Assembly: GCF_042666505.1 (NCBI RefSeq)
Contig: NZ_JBHTDN010000006.1
Coordinates: 124,001-188,000, forward strand
Origin: Parapedobacter sp042666505
GTDB taxonomy: Bacteria; Bacteroidota; Bacteroidia; Sphingobacteriales; Sphingobacteriaceae
Length of the DNA stretch: 64,000 nt
Reading direction: 5' to 3'
This document shows positions 27,128 to 36,119 of this stretch, in pieces. Positions within the stretch are counted from its first letter, which is position 1; each line of letters opens with the position of its first letter. The notes below the pieces were generated by a model. That model worked only from the letters and a program-made list of their open reading frames with translations. It was not told where the DNA came from and ran no database searches. The position numbers were made by a program, and so were the translations under genes.

Positions 27128-27153
27128 AACTTATTAAATTTTCAGGGCTTTCT

Positions 27154-27666
27154 TTAAAAAACGTAACGAGCGGTCAAACCACCGTTAAACAAGAAACCGT
27201 TGATTCCGCCATAGGACTTAACAAAGTGCGCAGTAGGCCTGACGTCAGCCGAAAAAGCAAACGGTGCATTTTTTAACTTGTAGTCAACACCCCCCGTAGG
27301 GAAAATACCCACTGAAACGCCAGCCCAATCGTCATAGTCAGAAAACGTATTGGCAATGATTGCACCGCCACCTACAAACCACTTAAATCCTTCGATAGTG
27401 CCGATGGGAAAATGATGTTGGTACGCGCCGGACAACGATAAATTCGTAATTCCGTCGCTATAAACACCATAACCAATGCTCGGCTTAACACCCAAATCGA
27501 ATTCCAAAGCCGCCGGTTCAGATATAAAAGTTTTAAAAGCAGCACCAAACAAATCGTAATACCCTCCGCCAAACCGGATACCGATGGAGTTTTTGTAATC
27601 ACTTTGTGCTGATGCCGTCAAAGCAAATACGGCGAAAAACGATAGTAACGTCAATTTAATCTTCAT
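27154..27666 (-). CDS. Small outer-membrane beta-barrel protein
   Basis: A 170-residue protein with a clear signal peptide (LTLLSFFAVFALTASAQS) followed by alternating hydrophobic and polar strands rich in Gly, Tyr and Phe. It ends in GGLTARYVF with the terminal Phe typical of outer-membrane barrels. The length fits an eight-strand porin-like (OmpW/OmpX-type) barrel. No ligand can be inferred. It is monocistronic, with a -7 element about 25 bases upstream and a perfect terminator after the stop. Confidence 0.8.
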   Translation of the reverse strand: MKIKLTLLSFFAVFALTASAQSDYKNSIGIRFGGGYYDLFGAAFKTFISEPAALEFDLGVKPSIGYGVYSDGITNLSLSGAYQHHFPIGTIEGFKWFVGGGAIIANTFSDYDDWAGVSVGIFPTGGVDYKLKNAPFAFSADVRPTAHFVKSYGGINGFLFNGGLTARYVF

Positions 27667-27691
27667 AGTTCTAAATTTTTAAATTTACGCC

Positions 27692-27699
27692 CAAAAGTA
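27692..27699 (-). promoter_or_regulatory. -7 element of the outer-membrane protein gene
   Basis: Minus strand TACTTTTG some 25 bases before the ATG. No TTG at 19-21 bases; the upstream region is A/T-rich. Confidence 0.45.
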
Positions 27700-27837
27700 A
27701 GATATTCCATGATTAGCGGAAAAACAATTTAAACAATTAAGAAAAAATACCTAAAAATGGGTAGTGTGAACTTATACGGATCAGCAAGGGGGAACATCTT
27801 ATCAAAAATTATTACTCAATTATTCCATTAAAAAACA

Positions 27838-27866
27838 TACCTTTGCACTCCGACAAAACAGTCGGA
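27838..27866 (+). promoter_or_regulatory. -7 element and 5'-end hairpin of carB
   Basis: TACCTTTG at 27838-27845 is followed three bases later by TCCGAC-AAAACA-GTCGGA (27849-27866), a six-pair hairpin that would lie at the very 5' end of the transcript. A leader of about 100 bases then precedes the carB ATG. No -33 element is visible. Confidence 0.45.
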
Positions 27867-27951
27867 ATACCTTCCTTAATTATCGCAGGCATTTTTCGCT
27901 GTTTTGGCATTAACAGATCGTTGAAATATTATTAACGTTTTTCACCACATA

Positions 27952-30768
27952 ATGCCCAGAAACACTTCCATCAATTCTGTTTTAATCATCGGCTCAGGCC
28001 CCATCGTCATTGGACAGGCTTGCGAGTTTGATTATTCTGGATCACAGGCTTCTCTTTCACTGAAGGAAGAAGGTATCAAAGTATCCATTATCAATTCCAA
28101 TCCGGCAACCATTATGACCGACAAAGTGATTGCCGATCACGTTTACTTATTACCGCTCACATGTGAGAGCATCGAAAAAATCCTGCAAGAGCAGCATATC
28201 GATGCAGTATTGCCCACCATGGGTGGCCAAACGGCACTCAACCTCTGCATAGAAGCCTCCGAGCGCGGCCTTTGGGAGAAATATGGAGTTAAGGTTATCG
28301 GCGTAGACGTAGCTGCCATTGAGAAAACAGAAAACCGCGAGGAGTTCCGCCGACTAATGGTGGATATCGGCGTAGGCGTGGCTAAATCAAAAATTGCCAA
28401 CTCATTCCTGGAAGGGAAAGAGGCCGCCCAACAAATTGGATTTCCACTTGTTATCCGGCCGTCCTACACCCTGGGCGGCACCGGGGGTGGATTTGTCCAT
28501 AAAAAGGAAGAATTTGAAGCTGCGTTGAGCCGCGGATTACAGGCTTCCCCCACTCACGAAGTTCTTGTGGAACAAGCGGTGTTGGGCTGGAAAGAATTTG
28601 AATTGGAACTGCTACGAGATAGCAACGATAATGTTATTATCATCTGTACCATTGAAAACTTTGATCCAATGGGCATCCACACGGGCGACTCGATTACGGT
28701 GGCTCCCGGTATGACGTTGAGCGATCGCTGCTACCAACAGATGCGCAATCAAGCTATTAAGATGATGCGTGCCATCGGTAACTTCGCCGGGGGGTGCAAC
28801 GTCCAGTTCTCGGTTAATCCGGAAAATGAAGAAATCATAGCGATCGAAATTAATCCTCGTGTATCCCGCTCTTCGGCACTGGCGTCCAAAGCCACCGGAT
28901 ACCCCATTGCAAAAATCGCATCCAAGTTGGCTATCGGTTATAACCTGGATGAAATTGAAAATCAAATTACGAAAACGACATCGGCTTATTTCGAGCCCAC
29001 GCTTGATTATGTAATCGTGAAAGTACCGCGTTGGAACTTCGCAAAGTTCAAGGGCGCCAATCGGGAACTCGGCCTGCAAATGAAGTCAGTCGGAGAAGTA
29101 ATGGCCATCGGCCGCACATTCATCGAAGCCCTGCAGAAAGCCTGTCAAAGCCTGGAAACGGGCCGCCATGGCTTGGGCGCCGACGGTAAACAACTGCGCG
29201 ATCTTGAGGAAATCATGTCCAGCCTCGAACACCCGAGCAGCGACCGTATTTTCCACATCAAGGATGCCTTTGAGTTGGGGGTACCACTCGAATCCATTCG
29301 CAAGGCAACCCACATCGACAAATGGTTTCTTCAGCAGATCCAGGAACTGGTTACCCTGGAGGCCGAGTTGCGCCGATATCAATTAAACAACATTCCAAAG
29401 GATTTCTTCCTTACGTTAAAACAAAAGGGATATTCCGACGTGCAGATCGCCTGGCTATTAGGCAACGTCACGGAAGATGAGGTCTATAACCGTCGTAAGG
29501 AATTGGGTATACGCAGAGTATACAAGATGGTGGACACCTGCGCCGCAGAGTTTCCGGCACAAACACCCTACTATTACTCGACGTTCGAAGAAGAGAATGA
29601 ATCCACCGTATCCAACAAGAAGAAAATCATTGTGCTTGGGTCAGGCCCCAACCGCATCGGACAGGGAATAGAATTTGATTACTCCTGCGTACACGGTTTG
29701 CTGGCCGCAAAAGAAGCGGGATACGAATCGGTTATGATTAACTGCAACCCCGAAACGGTCTCTACGGATTTTAACATGGCGGACAAACTCTATTTCGAGC
29801 CCGTTTACTGGGAGCATGTCCGCGAAATCATTGAGCTGGAAAAACCCGAAGGTGTAATCGTACAATTAGGGGGACAGACGGCGTTGAAAATGGCGGAACA
29901 ACTGGAGTCAAATAGCATCAAGATCATCGGCACTTCCTTCAAGGATATGGATTTAGCCGAAGATCGCGGACGTTTCTCTGACCTCCTCAAATCGCTGGAT
30001 ATCCCTTATCCAAAATACGGTGTAGCGGAGAGCGCGGAAGAGGCGTTGAGAGTAGCCAAAGAAGTGGGGTATCCCGTGCTCGTTCGTCCCAGCTACGTAT
30101 TGGGCGGCGAGCGCATGAGCATTGTCATCAATGACGAGGAGTTGGAAAAAGCGGTCGTAAAACTGCTGCGCAACCTGCCGGGTAACCGCGTGCTGATCGA
30201 CCACTTCCTCGATCGCGCAGAAGAGGCTGAATCTGATTCCATCTGTGACGGTGAAGATGTACACATCATCGGCATGATGGAGCATATCGAACCTGCGGGA
30301 ATCCACTCGGGTGATTCGAGCGCCGTGCTTCCTCCTTTCAGCCTCTCGGAAAACGTTCAGCGCAAAATGGAGGAGTATACAATTAAATTAGCCAAAGCGC
30401 TTAATGTAAGAGGCCTACTAAACATCCAGTTTGCCATCAAGGATGAAAAAGTATACGTTATCGAAGCCAATCCACGTGCATCGCGTACGGTGCCTTTCAT
30501 CGCCAAAGCCTATGACGTACCTTACATCAATATTGCCACTAAAATCATGCTTGGTGTCAATAAACTGAAAGATTTCACCATCGAACGCCGACTTACGGGC
30601 TATGCCATCAAGGAACCCATTTTTTCCTTTGATAAATTTCCCGATGTCGATAAACAACTCGGTCCGGAAATGAAATCCACAGGCGAGGCCATCCGTTTCA
30701 TTAAGGACTTGGACGATCCGTTTTTCCGGGAAATGTATGCCAAGAAATCCATGTATCTGAGTAAATAA
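27952..30768 (+). CDS. carB: Carbamoyl-phosphate synthase large subunit, lacking the C-terminal allosteric domain
   Basis: Makes carbamoyl phosphate from bicarbonate, ammonia and two ATP for pyrimidine and arginine synthesis. Two homologous synthetase halves are present: the first opens VLIIGSGPIVIGQACEFDYSG and the second IIVLGSGPNRIGQGIEFDYS, each with an ATP-grasp core (IRPSYTLGGTGGGFV and VRPSYVLGGERMSIV). The protein ends at residue 938, just where the ~135-residue MGS-like domain that binds UMP, IMP and ornithine begins in E. coli CarB (1073 residues). The stop is clean and followed by a terminator, so this is the natural end and not a frameshift; Bacteroidota enzymes often have this length. 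carA is not in the window. Confidence 0.95.
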   Translation: MPRNTSINSVLIIGSGPIVIGQACEFDYSGSQASLSLKEEGIKVSIINSNPATIMTDKVIADHVYLLPLTCESIEKILQEQHIDAVLPTMGGQTALNLCIEASERGLWEKYGVKVIGVDVAAIEKTENREEFRRLMVDIGVGVAKSKIANSFLEGKEAAQQIGFPLVIRPSYTLGGTGGGFVHKKEEFEAALSRGLQASPTHEVLVEQAVLGWKEFELELLRDSNDNVIIICTIENFDPMGIHTGDSITVAPGMTLSDRCYQQMRNQAIKMMRAIGNFAGGCNVQFSVNPENEEIIAIEINPRVSRSSALASKATGYPIAKIASKLAIGYNLDEIENQITKTTSAYFEPTLDYVIVKVPRWNFAKFKGANRELGLQMKSVGEVMAIGRTFIEALQKACQSLETGRHGLGADGKQLRDLEEIMSSLEHPSSDRIFHIKDAFELGVPLESIRKATHIDKWFLQQIQELVTLEAELRRYQLNNIPKDFFLTLKQKGYSDVQIAWLLGNVTEDEVYNRRKELGIRRVYKMVDTCAAEFPAQTPYYYSTFEEENESTVSNKKKIIVLGSGPNRIGQGIEFDYSCVHGLLAAKEAGYESVMINCNPETVSTDFNMADKLYFEPVYWEHVREIIELEKPEGVIVQLGGQTALKMAEQLESNSIKIIGTSFKDMDLAEDRGRFSDLLKSLDIPYPKYGVAESAEEALRVAKEVGYPVLVRPSYVLGGERMSIVINDEELEKAVVKLLRNLPGNRVLIDHFLDRAEEAESDSICDGEDVHIIGMMEHIEPAGIHSGDSSAVLPPFSLSENVQRKMEEYTIKLAKALNVRGLLNIQFAIKDEKVYVIEANPRASRTVPFIAKAYDVPYINIATKIMLGVNKLKDFTIERRLTGYAIKEPIFSFDKFPDVDKQLGPEMKSTGEAIRFIKDLDDPFFREMYAKKSMYLSK

Positions 30769-30790
30769 GGGCGGCTTTCCGTATACGATG

Positions 30791-30824
30791 ACAGCCTCCA
30801 GCACTGGACGTGTCTGGAGGCTGT
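30791..30824 (+). terminator. Terminator hairpin after carB
   Basis: ACAGCCTCCAG and CTGGAGGCTGT form a perfect 11-pair stem with a 12-base loop; only TTTAT follows, so the U-run is weak. Confidence 0.7.
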
Positions 30825-30829
30825 TTATA

Positions 30830-30860
30830 TTGCATATAAAAGTCAATTTATCTAAGTTTG
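30830..30860 (+). promoter_or_regulatory. Promoter of fumC
   Basis: TTG, 20 bases, TAAGTTTG, ending 24 bases before the fumC ATG. It starts only five bases after the carB terminator stem. Confidence 0.65.
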
Positions 30861-30884
30861 TAAGGTAATCAAAACAACAATTCC

Positions 30885-32282
30885 ATGTCATATAGAATAG
30901 AACACGATACGATGGGTGAGGTACAGGTGCCTGCTGATAAGTATTGGGGTGCGCAGACCGAACGCTCACGCAATAACTTTAAAATCGGACCGGCAGCATC
31001 CATGCCCAAAGAGATTATTGCAGCCTTTGCTTACCTAAAAAAAGCAGCGGCTTACACCAATACCGACGCCGGCATATTGCCCGCCGAAAAGCGAGATCTG
31101 ATCGCACAGGCATGCGATGAGATCCTGACGGGTCAGTTGGACGATCAATTTCCCTTGGTCATCTGGCAGACCGGATCCGGCACACAATCCAACATGAATG
31201 TTAACGAGGTGGTGTCAAACCGGGCTCACGTCCTACAGGGGCATAAATTGGGTGAAGGAAAGCCGTTCATCCATCCCAATGACGACGTGAATAAATCCCA
31301 GTCATCTAACGATACATACCCCACAGCCATGCACATTGCCGCCCACAAAAAGGTAATGGAGGTGACCATCCCGGGCGTGGAAAAACTGCGGGATACACTG
31401 AAAGCTAAATCTGAGGCATTCAATGAGGTCGTAAAAATCGGCCGTACCCACCTGATGGACGCAACTCCCCTTACCTTGGGCCAGGAATTTTCCGGCTATG
31501 TGGCTCAGCTTGACTATGGTTTGAAAGCGCTTAAGCATACACTGGCCCACCTTTCGGAATTGGCATTGGGCGGTACCGCTGTAGGCACGGGCATCAACAC
31601 GCCCAAAGGCTATGCTGAAAGTGTAGCCCGGTATATCGCGGATTTCACGGGCCTGCCTTTCCGCACCGCACCCAACAAGTTCGAGGCGCTCGCTTCTCAC
31701 GATGCCATCGTGGAAAGCCACGGTGCGTTGAAACAGCTTGCCGTATCCTTACATAAAATTGCCAATGATATCCGTATGCTAGCTTCCGGTCCGCGTTCGG
31801 GTATCGGCGAAATCCTGATTCCGGAAAATGAACCCGGTTCATCCATCATGCCCGGCAAGGTAAATCCAACACAATGCGAGGCGCTCACCATGGTGGCCGC
31901 GCAGGTTATCGGCAACGATGTAACCATCGCATTCGGTGGGGCGAACGGACACTATGAACTGAATGTATTTAAACCCGTCATGGCTGCCAATTTCCTGCAG
32001 TCCGCTCAACTAATCGGCGATGCCTGTATATCATTCAATGATCATTGTGCCATCGGTATCGAACCCAATTACGACGGGATCAAGAAACACCTCGAAAATT
32101 CTCTCATGCTGGTTACGGCACTTAATCCGCATATCGGCTACGAAAACGCAGCCAAAATCGCCAAAAAAGCCCATAAGGAAAACAAATCATTGCGGGAAGC
32201 GGCCCTTGAACTAGGCCTCTTAACCAATGAGCAGTTTGATGAATGGGTTCGCCCCGAGGATATGATCGGCGGACTCAAGTGA
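30885..32282 (+). CDS. fumC: Class II fumarate hydratase
   Basis: Hydrates fumarate to malate in the citric-acid cycle. The 465-residue protein carries KYWGAQTERSRNNFKIG, GSGTQSNMNVNEVVSNRA, GRTHLMDATPLTLGQEFSGY and the superfamily signature GSSIMPGKVNPTQCE with the catalytic Ser of the mobile loop. The length is standard. It has its own promoter, and a lipoprotein gene starts about 25 bases downstream. Confidence 0.98.
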   Translation: MSYRIEHDTMGEVQVPADKYWGAQTERSRNNFKIGPAASMPKEIIAAFAYLKKAAAYTNTDAGILPAEKRDLIAQACDEILTGQLDDQFPLVIWQTGSGTQSNMNVNEVVSNRAHVLQGHKLGEGKPFIHPNDDVNKSQSSNDTYPTAMHIAAHKKVMEVTIPGVEKLRDTLKAKSEAFNEVVKIGRTHLMDATPLTLGQEFSGYVAQLDYGLKALKHTLAHLSELALGGTAVGTGINTPKGYAESVARYIADFTGLPFRTAPNKFEALASHDAIVESHGALKQLAVSLHKIANDIRMLASGPRSGIGEILIPENEPGSSIMPGKVNPTQCEALTMVAAQVIGNDVTIAFGGANGHYELNVFKPVMAANFLQSAQLIGDACISFNDHCAIGIEPNYDGIKKHLENSLMLVTALNPHIGYENAAKIAKKAHKENKSLREAALELGLLTNEQFDEWVRPEDMIGGLK

Positions 32283-32305
32283 TCGGTCATAACACATATA
32301 TACCG

Positions 32306-32815
32306 TTGTACAACGCGGCATACCGGTTATCCATAGCCGGTATGCTCGTTCTATGTGCCATCAGTTGCCGATTCAATCCTGACATCCAAAGTGAAGGTGC
32401 CCACTACCTGCAGGGAATATGGGTTCAGGATAGCATTCCGATGCAAGATGCCTTGCTAACGTACACCCTGCATGAATTTAAGTTTACTTGCGACTCAATT
32501 TATGCAACCATGCATGTCAATGCGAAGACGCGGAACATTGCCGATTCGTGTTATGGAAACGGACAATGGACCGAATATGCCAAGGGTATCTACGTAGTGC
32601 GTGGGGACAGTCTGATTGTGGATGGCCTATATACAAAATCAGATTGGAGACAGAAAATATCCGGTTGCTACCGTGTCGGACAGTATCTTCCGCGGTTTAA
32701 AATCGTCCGGTATTCCATCGATTCTCTTGTACTGGAAAGCCGTTATGACCAGCGCCCCCTCCTACTGCGAAAAACCGCTGACATCACTTGTCAACCGAAA
32801 AAACGATGGGAATGA
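32306..32815 (+). CDS. Small putative lipoprotein downstream of fumC
   Basis: A frame of about 169 residues. The best start is a TTG at 32306, which gives a lipoprotein signal: YNAAYRLSIAGMLVLCAISC with a lipobox-like AISC. The first ATG (32342) would leave only eight residues before that Cys, too short for export, and an ATG at 32243 lies inside fumC. The mature part is mixed beta (GIWVQDSIPMQDALLTYTLH, YRVGQYLPRFKIVRYSIDSL) and has four more Cys. I do not recognise the family. Its place right after fumC suggests co-transcription. Confidence 0.6.
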   Translation: MYNAAYRLSIAGMLVLCAISCRFNPDIQSEGAHYLQGIWVQDSIPMQDALLTYTLHEFKFTCDSIYATMHVNAKTRNIADSCYGNGQWTEYAKGIYVVRGDSLIVDGLYTKSDWRQKISGCYRVGQYLPRFKIVRYSIDSLVLESRYDQRPLLLRKTADITCQPKKRWE

Positions 32816-32843
32816 AGCAGGTAATGGGATATACCTAAAAACA

Positions 32844-32872
32844 AAAAGGCAGCACGCGTAGCACCACCTTTT
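32844..32872. terminator. Weak hairpin between the lipoprotein and DUF3127 genes
   Basis: AAAAGG and CCTTTT pair around a 17-base loop that can fold further. It may end the convergent transcripts from both sides, but the stem is short. Confidence 0.3.
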
Positions 32873-32906
32873 CCAGATTTATTATCAACTAAAACTATAT
32901 TATTGA

Positions 32907-33299
32907 TCAAAACGGCAAATCATCGTCTTTTCCATCGTCAGCGGAAATATCCACCGGTGAGGGCGCATTAAACGCCTGCGGACCGGAAGCGGATTGCCCA
33001 CTGGAATCTGCTGCCGAGGTCGTGACTTTCGCCACCCGCCAAGCAACAAGTGAATTGAAATAACTGGTTACCCCATCTCTATTGGTCCACGGCCGACCCC
33101 GAAGATTGAAGGAAACCTCCACTTCGTCACCTACATTCAAATTGTCAAATAACGACGTCCGGTCTTGGGTCGCTTCAAAACGTATGTATTCGACAAATTG
33201 GGGGTTCTCCGCATATTGTATAATCAAATCCCGCTTCTTAAACGTATCGGTAACTTGCTGTACAGCACCAATTTCATGCACTTTTCCTCGTATTTCCAT
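32907..33299 (-). CDS. DUF3127 family protein
   Basis: A 130-residue soluble protein matching DUF3127, with MEIRGKVHEIGAVQQVTDTF, KRDLIIQYAENPQFVEYIRF and VGDEVEVSFNLRGRPW, an OB-fold-like pattern resembling single-strand DNA-binding proteins. The C-terminal 35 residues are Ser/Ala/Asp-rich and end in DDGKDDDLPF, very like the acidic protein-interaction tail of SSB proteins. A nucleic-acid-binding role is therefore reasonable but unproven. It is monocistronic between convergent and divergent neighbours. Confidence 0.85.
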   Translation of the reverse strand: MEIRGKVHEIGAVQQVTDTFKKRDLIIQYAENPQFVEYIRFEATQDRTSLFDNLNVGDEVEVSFNLRGRPWTNRDGVTSYFNSLVAWRVAKVTTSAADSSGQSASGPQAFNAPSPVDISADDGKDDDLPF

Positions 33300-33419
33300 T
33301 ACTTACTTCTTTTTACCAGACCCGCGTTGAACCGCAAACAAGTGTCCGGCGTTTTCCTTAACAAATTATAATATTCTGATGAAACTGTAAAATTACATAT
33401 TTTTTACTTACTATATAAG

Positions 33420-33427
33420 TACCTTTG
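33420..33427 (+). promoter_or_regulatory. -7 element ten bases from the THUMP methyltransferase start
   Basis: TACCTTTG, then ten bases, then ATG at 33438. No -33 TTG at the expected place. The message would have almost no leader. Confidence 0.5.
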
Positions 33428-33437
33428 CTAAATTTTT

Positions 33438-34631
33438 ATGGAAGTTTTCAACACCCCCCGTAAAGTCATCATTACCTGCAACAGGCGGCTTTCTCCGTAT
33501 CTGCAAGAAGAAATTAGGCACCTAGGATTCGATATCAAGCGCAGCTTCGCTACCGGCATCGAACTTTTGGCGACGGTCAACGACTGCATCCGTCTTAACC
33601 TCAATCTTCATTGTGCTAGTCAGGTTCTGTATTCGCTGACATCTTTCACCGCACGCAATCCGGAAGAGCTTTACGATGCGCTTTCAACCATTCCTTGGGA
33701 AGATTTGGTTGCGTTTGACGGTTACGTCTCCGTAACTTCCAACGTTAATAACCCAACCATCACCACACCGCTATTTGCCAACCTTAAGGTGAAAGATGCG
33801 ATTGCAGATCGAATTAAAAGCAAAAAGGGATTACGGCCCGACAGTGGCCCCGATTTGCATAAAACAGTCATTCATCTGTATTGGCAGGACAACCAGGCAG
33901 AAATCTTTTTGGACACCTCCGGAGAGACCCTGGCCAAACATGGTTACCGTAAACATCCGGGAAAGGCGCCCATGCTGGAAGCCCTCGCAGCAGGTGTAGT
34001 TTACGCCACTGGTTGGGACGGACAAACGGTTTTCGCAAACCCCATGTGTGGATCCGGAACACTAGCCATCGAAGCCGCACTTATCGCAACCCACCGCAAG
34101 CCTGGCCTTTTCCGGATGAACTATGCGTTCATGCACATCCTCGGCTACGACGAACAAATATTCTTTGCCGAACGGCGAAAGTTAAAGGAGCAGGTAAAGA
34201 AAACAACTTCCGCGAAAATCATTGCCTCTGATTTATCGAAGGAAGCCGTCCAGATCGCGCGCATGAATGCCAAAACGGCCGGCGTGGACCAGCTCATCGA
34301 ATTCCATACGGCCGACTTTGCCGAGGCACCCCTGCCGGCCGGTGCGGGAGTTGTGGTATTCAATCCAGAATACGGCGAACGGATGGGAATTCATACGAAA
34401 CTCGAAGCCACGTATCGCCGGATCGGTGACTTCCTGAAACAGTACTGTGGTGGGAAACGTGGCTACGTGTTCACAGGCAATCCCGACCTCGCAAAAAAGA
34501 TCGGCCTCCATGCTTCCCGGAAAATCGAATTCTACAACGGCAAACTCGATTGCCGCTTATTGGAATACGAAATCTACGAAGGAAGCCGCAGAACAAAAAG
34601 TGAAAAGAAGACCGATGCAGATCTACATTGA
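33438..34631 (+). CDS. THUMP-domain RNA methyltransferase (RlmL-like)
   Basis: A 397-residue class I SAM-dependent RNA methyltransferase. A ferredoxin-like/THUMP RNA-binding region (about residues 1-160) is followed by the catalytic domain with FANPMCGSGTLAIEAALIA for SAM binding and IIASDLSKEAVQIARMNAK. The target-base motif reads FNPEYGERMG where most relatives have NPPY, so the second Pro is Glu. E. coli RlmL makes m2G2445 in 23S rRNA; the same target is a guess here. The HD-domain gene overlaps its last 17 bases. Confidence 0.88.
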   Translation: MEVFNTPRKVIITCNRRLSPYLQEEIRHLGFDIKRSFATGIELLATVNDCIRLNLNLHCASQVLYSLTSFTARNPEELYDALSTIPWEDLVAFDGYVSVTSNVNNPTITTPLFANLKVKDAIADRIKSKKGLRPDSGPDLHKTVIHLYWQDNQAEIFLDTSGETLAKHGYRKHPGKAPMLEALAAGVVYATGWDGQTVFANPMCGSGTLAIEAALIATHRKPGLFRMNYAFMHILGYDEQIFFAERRKLKEQVKKTTSAKIIASDLSKEAVQIARMNAKTAGVDQLIEFHTADFAEAPLPAGAGVVVFNPEYGERMGIHTKLEATYRRIGDFLKQYCGGKRGYVFTGNPDLAKKIGLHASRKIEFYNGKLDCRLLEYEIYEGSRRTKSEKKTDADLH

Positions 34632-35259
34632 CCAGACAGCCGACTTTGTTCGCCAACGACTCTCGGACGCCGAAGCAGGCCACGATTGGTGGCACATACT
34701 GCGCGTTTGGAATAATGTGAAAACCTTACTCAGATACGAGAAGGCTGATCGCACAACGTGTGAACTGGCCGCGCTGCTACACGACATCGCCGACAGCAAA
34801 TTCCATGGTGGCGATGAAACCTTAGGACCAACTATCGCGGGCGAATTCTTAAGCAGCATCGATGTACCCGAAGATTGCGTAGAGCATGTTAAGAATATCA
34901 TCCTCCATATGTCATATAAGGCGAGTTTGGGTGTTGTAACCTTTCGTTCCAAGGAACTTGAAATCGTACAGGACGCCGACCGGCTGGATGCCATCGGGGC
35001 CATCGGAATCGCACGGGCATTCCATTATGGCGGATTTAAAAACCGAACCCTCTATGACCCCGCAATCGCTCCAAACATCAATCAGGATAAAGAAACTTAC
35101 AAGAATAGTACGGCTCCCACAATTAACCATTTTTATGAGAAGCTCCTTCTATTAAAGGAGAAGATGAATACGGACACGGCCAAGCAGATCGCCGAAGGAA
35201 GACATCGGTTTATGGAGCAATATCTCGAACAGTTTTATCGAGAATGGGAAGGTAACTAA
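34615..35259 (+). CDS. HD-domain phosphohydrolase
   Basis: A 214-residue protein of the YedJ-like HD family, with metal ligands visible as His in GHDWWHILRV, the HD pair in LAALLHDIADSKFHGG and Asp in EIVQDADRLDAIGAIG. Such enzymes hydrolyse nucleotides or other phosphate esters; the substrate is unknown. The ATG at 34615 gives the family start QIYIDQTADFVRQRL and overlaps the methyltransferase gene by 17 bases in another frame; the frame is open further upstream but only as a shadow of that gene. The stop overlaps that of the convergent TM2 gene by four bases. Confidence 0.82.
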   Translation: MQIYIDQTADFVRQRLSDAEAGHDWWHILRVWNNVKTLLRYEKADRTTCELAALLHDIADSKFHGGDETLGPTIAGEFLSSIDVPEDCVEHVKNIILHMSYKASLGVVTFRSKELEIVQDADRLDAIGAIGIARAFHYGGFKNRTLYDPAIAPNINQDKETYKNSTAPTINHFYEKLLLLKEKMNTDTAKQIAEGRHRFMEQYLEQFYREWEGN

Positions 35260-35615
35260 AAACCGCCCATAACCATTTGCAGACATTCGCGAGTGACCCG
35301 TTGATTGTATTCGTCGGTCATGCTTTTATGATTGATGAGGTCCACGATTGTCCCTATCCAGCAAAACCCGATGGTAAGGAAATAAATGATTCCCATCGCC
35401 ACTTGATTGAGCACAAAGCGCTGGATACCGGCGAAACCAAGGAAACCCAATAGCGTGAATAACAGGATGTCCTGCGCATTTTTCCGTTTACCATTGTAGA
35501 GGAATACAAAATTCTTCAGTTGGTCCTCATTCAACGGAGCGGTAGCATGTTGAAGATACATTAACTCGTCGGGCGAAATTCCCGGAATCCCCATAAGTAT
35601 ATTACGATTATTCAT
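35256..35615 (-). CDS. TM2-domain membrane protein
   Basis: A 119-residue protein with a soluble N-terminal half (GISPDELMYLQHATAPLN) and a TM2 domain of two closely spaced helices: LLGFLGFAGIQRFVLNQVAM, GIIYFLTIGFCWIGTIVDLI. TM2 proteins in Bacteroidota are often next to DUF2752 genes, as here. The function of the family is unknown. It overlaps the DUF2752 gene by eight bases. Confidence 0.85.
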   Translation of the reverse strand: MNNRNILMGIPGISPDELMYLQHATAPLNEDQLKNFVFLYNGKRKNAQDILLFTLLGFLGFAGIQRFVLNQVAMGIIYFLTIGFCWIGTIVDLINHKSMTDEYNQRVTRECLQMVMGGF

Positions 35616-35919
35616 GATAATAAGGTGTTGTCCAGTAATTGTACGTGTATTTTGAAAGTTTATAAATCCGATGAATAATTACAAAAAATGCGGGTATCCC
35701 TAGCCAATGCATGGCAAACGATGCTCCGATTTCGCCCCGCAAAAAAAGCGCGATCGAACGGCCCAATCCACATCCCGGACACCAATCCAACCCCATATTC
35801 TCCAATGGACATAACGTAGAATGGTGGCTGTACGGATCGGAAAAATAAAGCAGTATCAACGCCGCTACCCAACATCCCGCTTCAATCGGCAATTTTTGAA
35901 ATATCTGCTTGCGTTGCAT
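35608..35919 (-). CDS. DUF2752 membrane protein
   Basis: A 103-residue protein with two to three membrane helices and the DUF2752 core CPLENMGLDWCPGCGLGRS, that is a first Cys, then the CPGCG motif followed by a basic residue. Function unknown. An ATG at 35982 would add 21 polar residues (ENNCNFICYKTSDKTSG and so on) that do not look like this family, so the ATG at 35919 is preferred. It overlaps the TM2 gene, with which it is co-translated. Confidence 0.78.
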   Translation of the reverse strand: MQRKQIFQKLPIEAGCWVAALILLYFSDPYSHHSTLCPLENMGLDWCPGCGLGRSIALFLRGEIGASFAMHWLGIPAFFVIIHRIYKLSKYTYNYWTTPYYHE

Positions 35920-36119
35920 CGTTATGTTCCCCGATGTTTTATCAGATGTTTTATAACAGATAAAGTTACAATTGTTTTCCAATTTATCGTTCTATCGATT
36001 TTATTGGCTTAACAAAATGATTACCTTTAACCCATCTTAACTAACAAGGCTGTAGTTACCCCTGTCAGCAAATAAGCGCAGATATGGAGGTTCCGAAGGT
36101 TAAAAACAAATAATTATTA

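Noticed and set aside
27093..27128. Upstream start (27128) for the NR-kinase-like gene
   Set aside because: The extra 12 residues are encoded by the terminator palindrome and its U-run; the P-loop protein starts naturally at 27092.
34447..34614. N-terminal extension of the HD hydrolase frame
   Set aside because: It is an out-of-frame reading of the THUMP methyltransferase gene; the HD family begins at the ATG at 34615.
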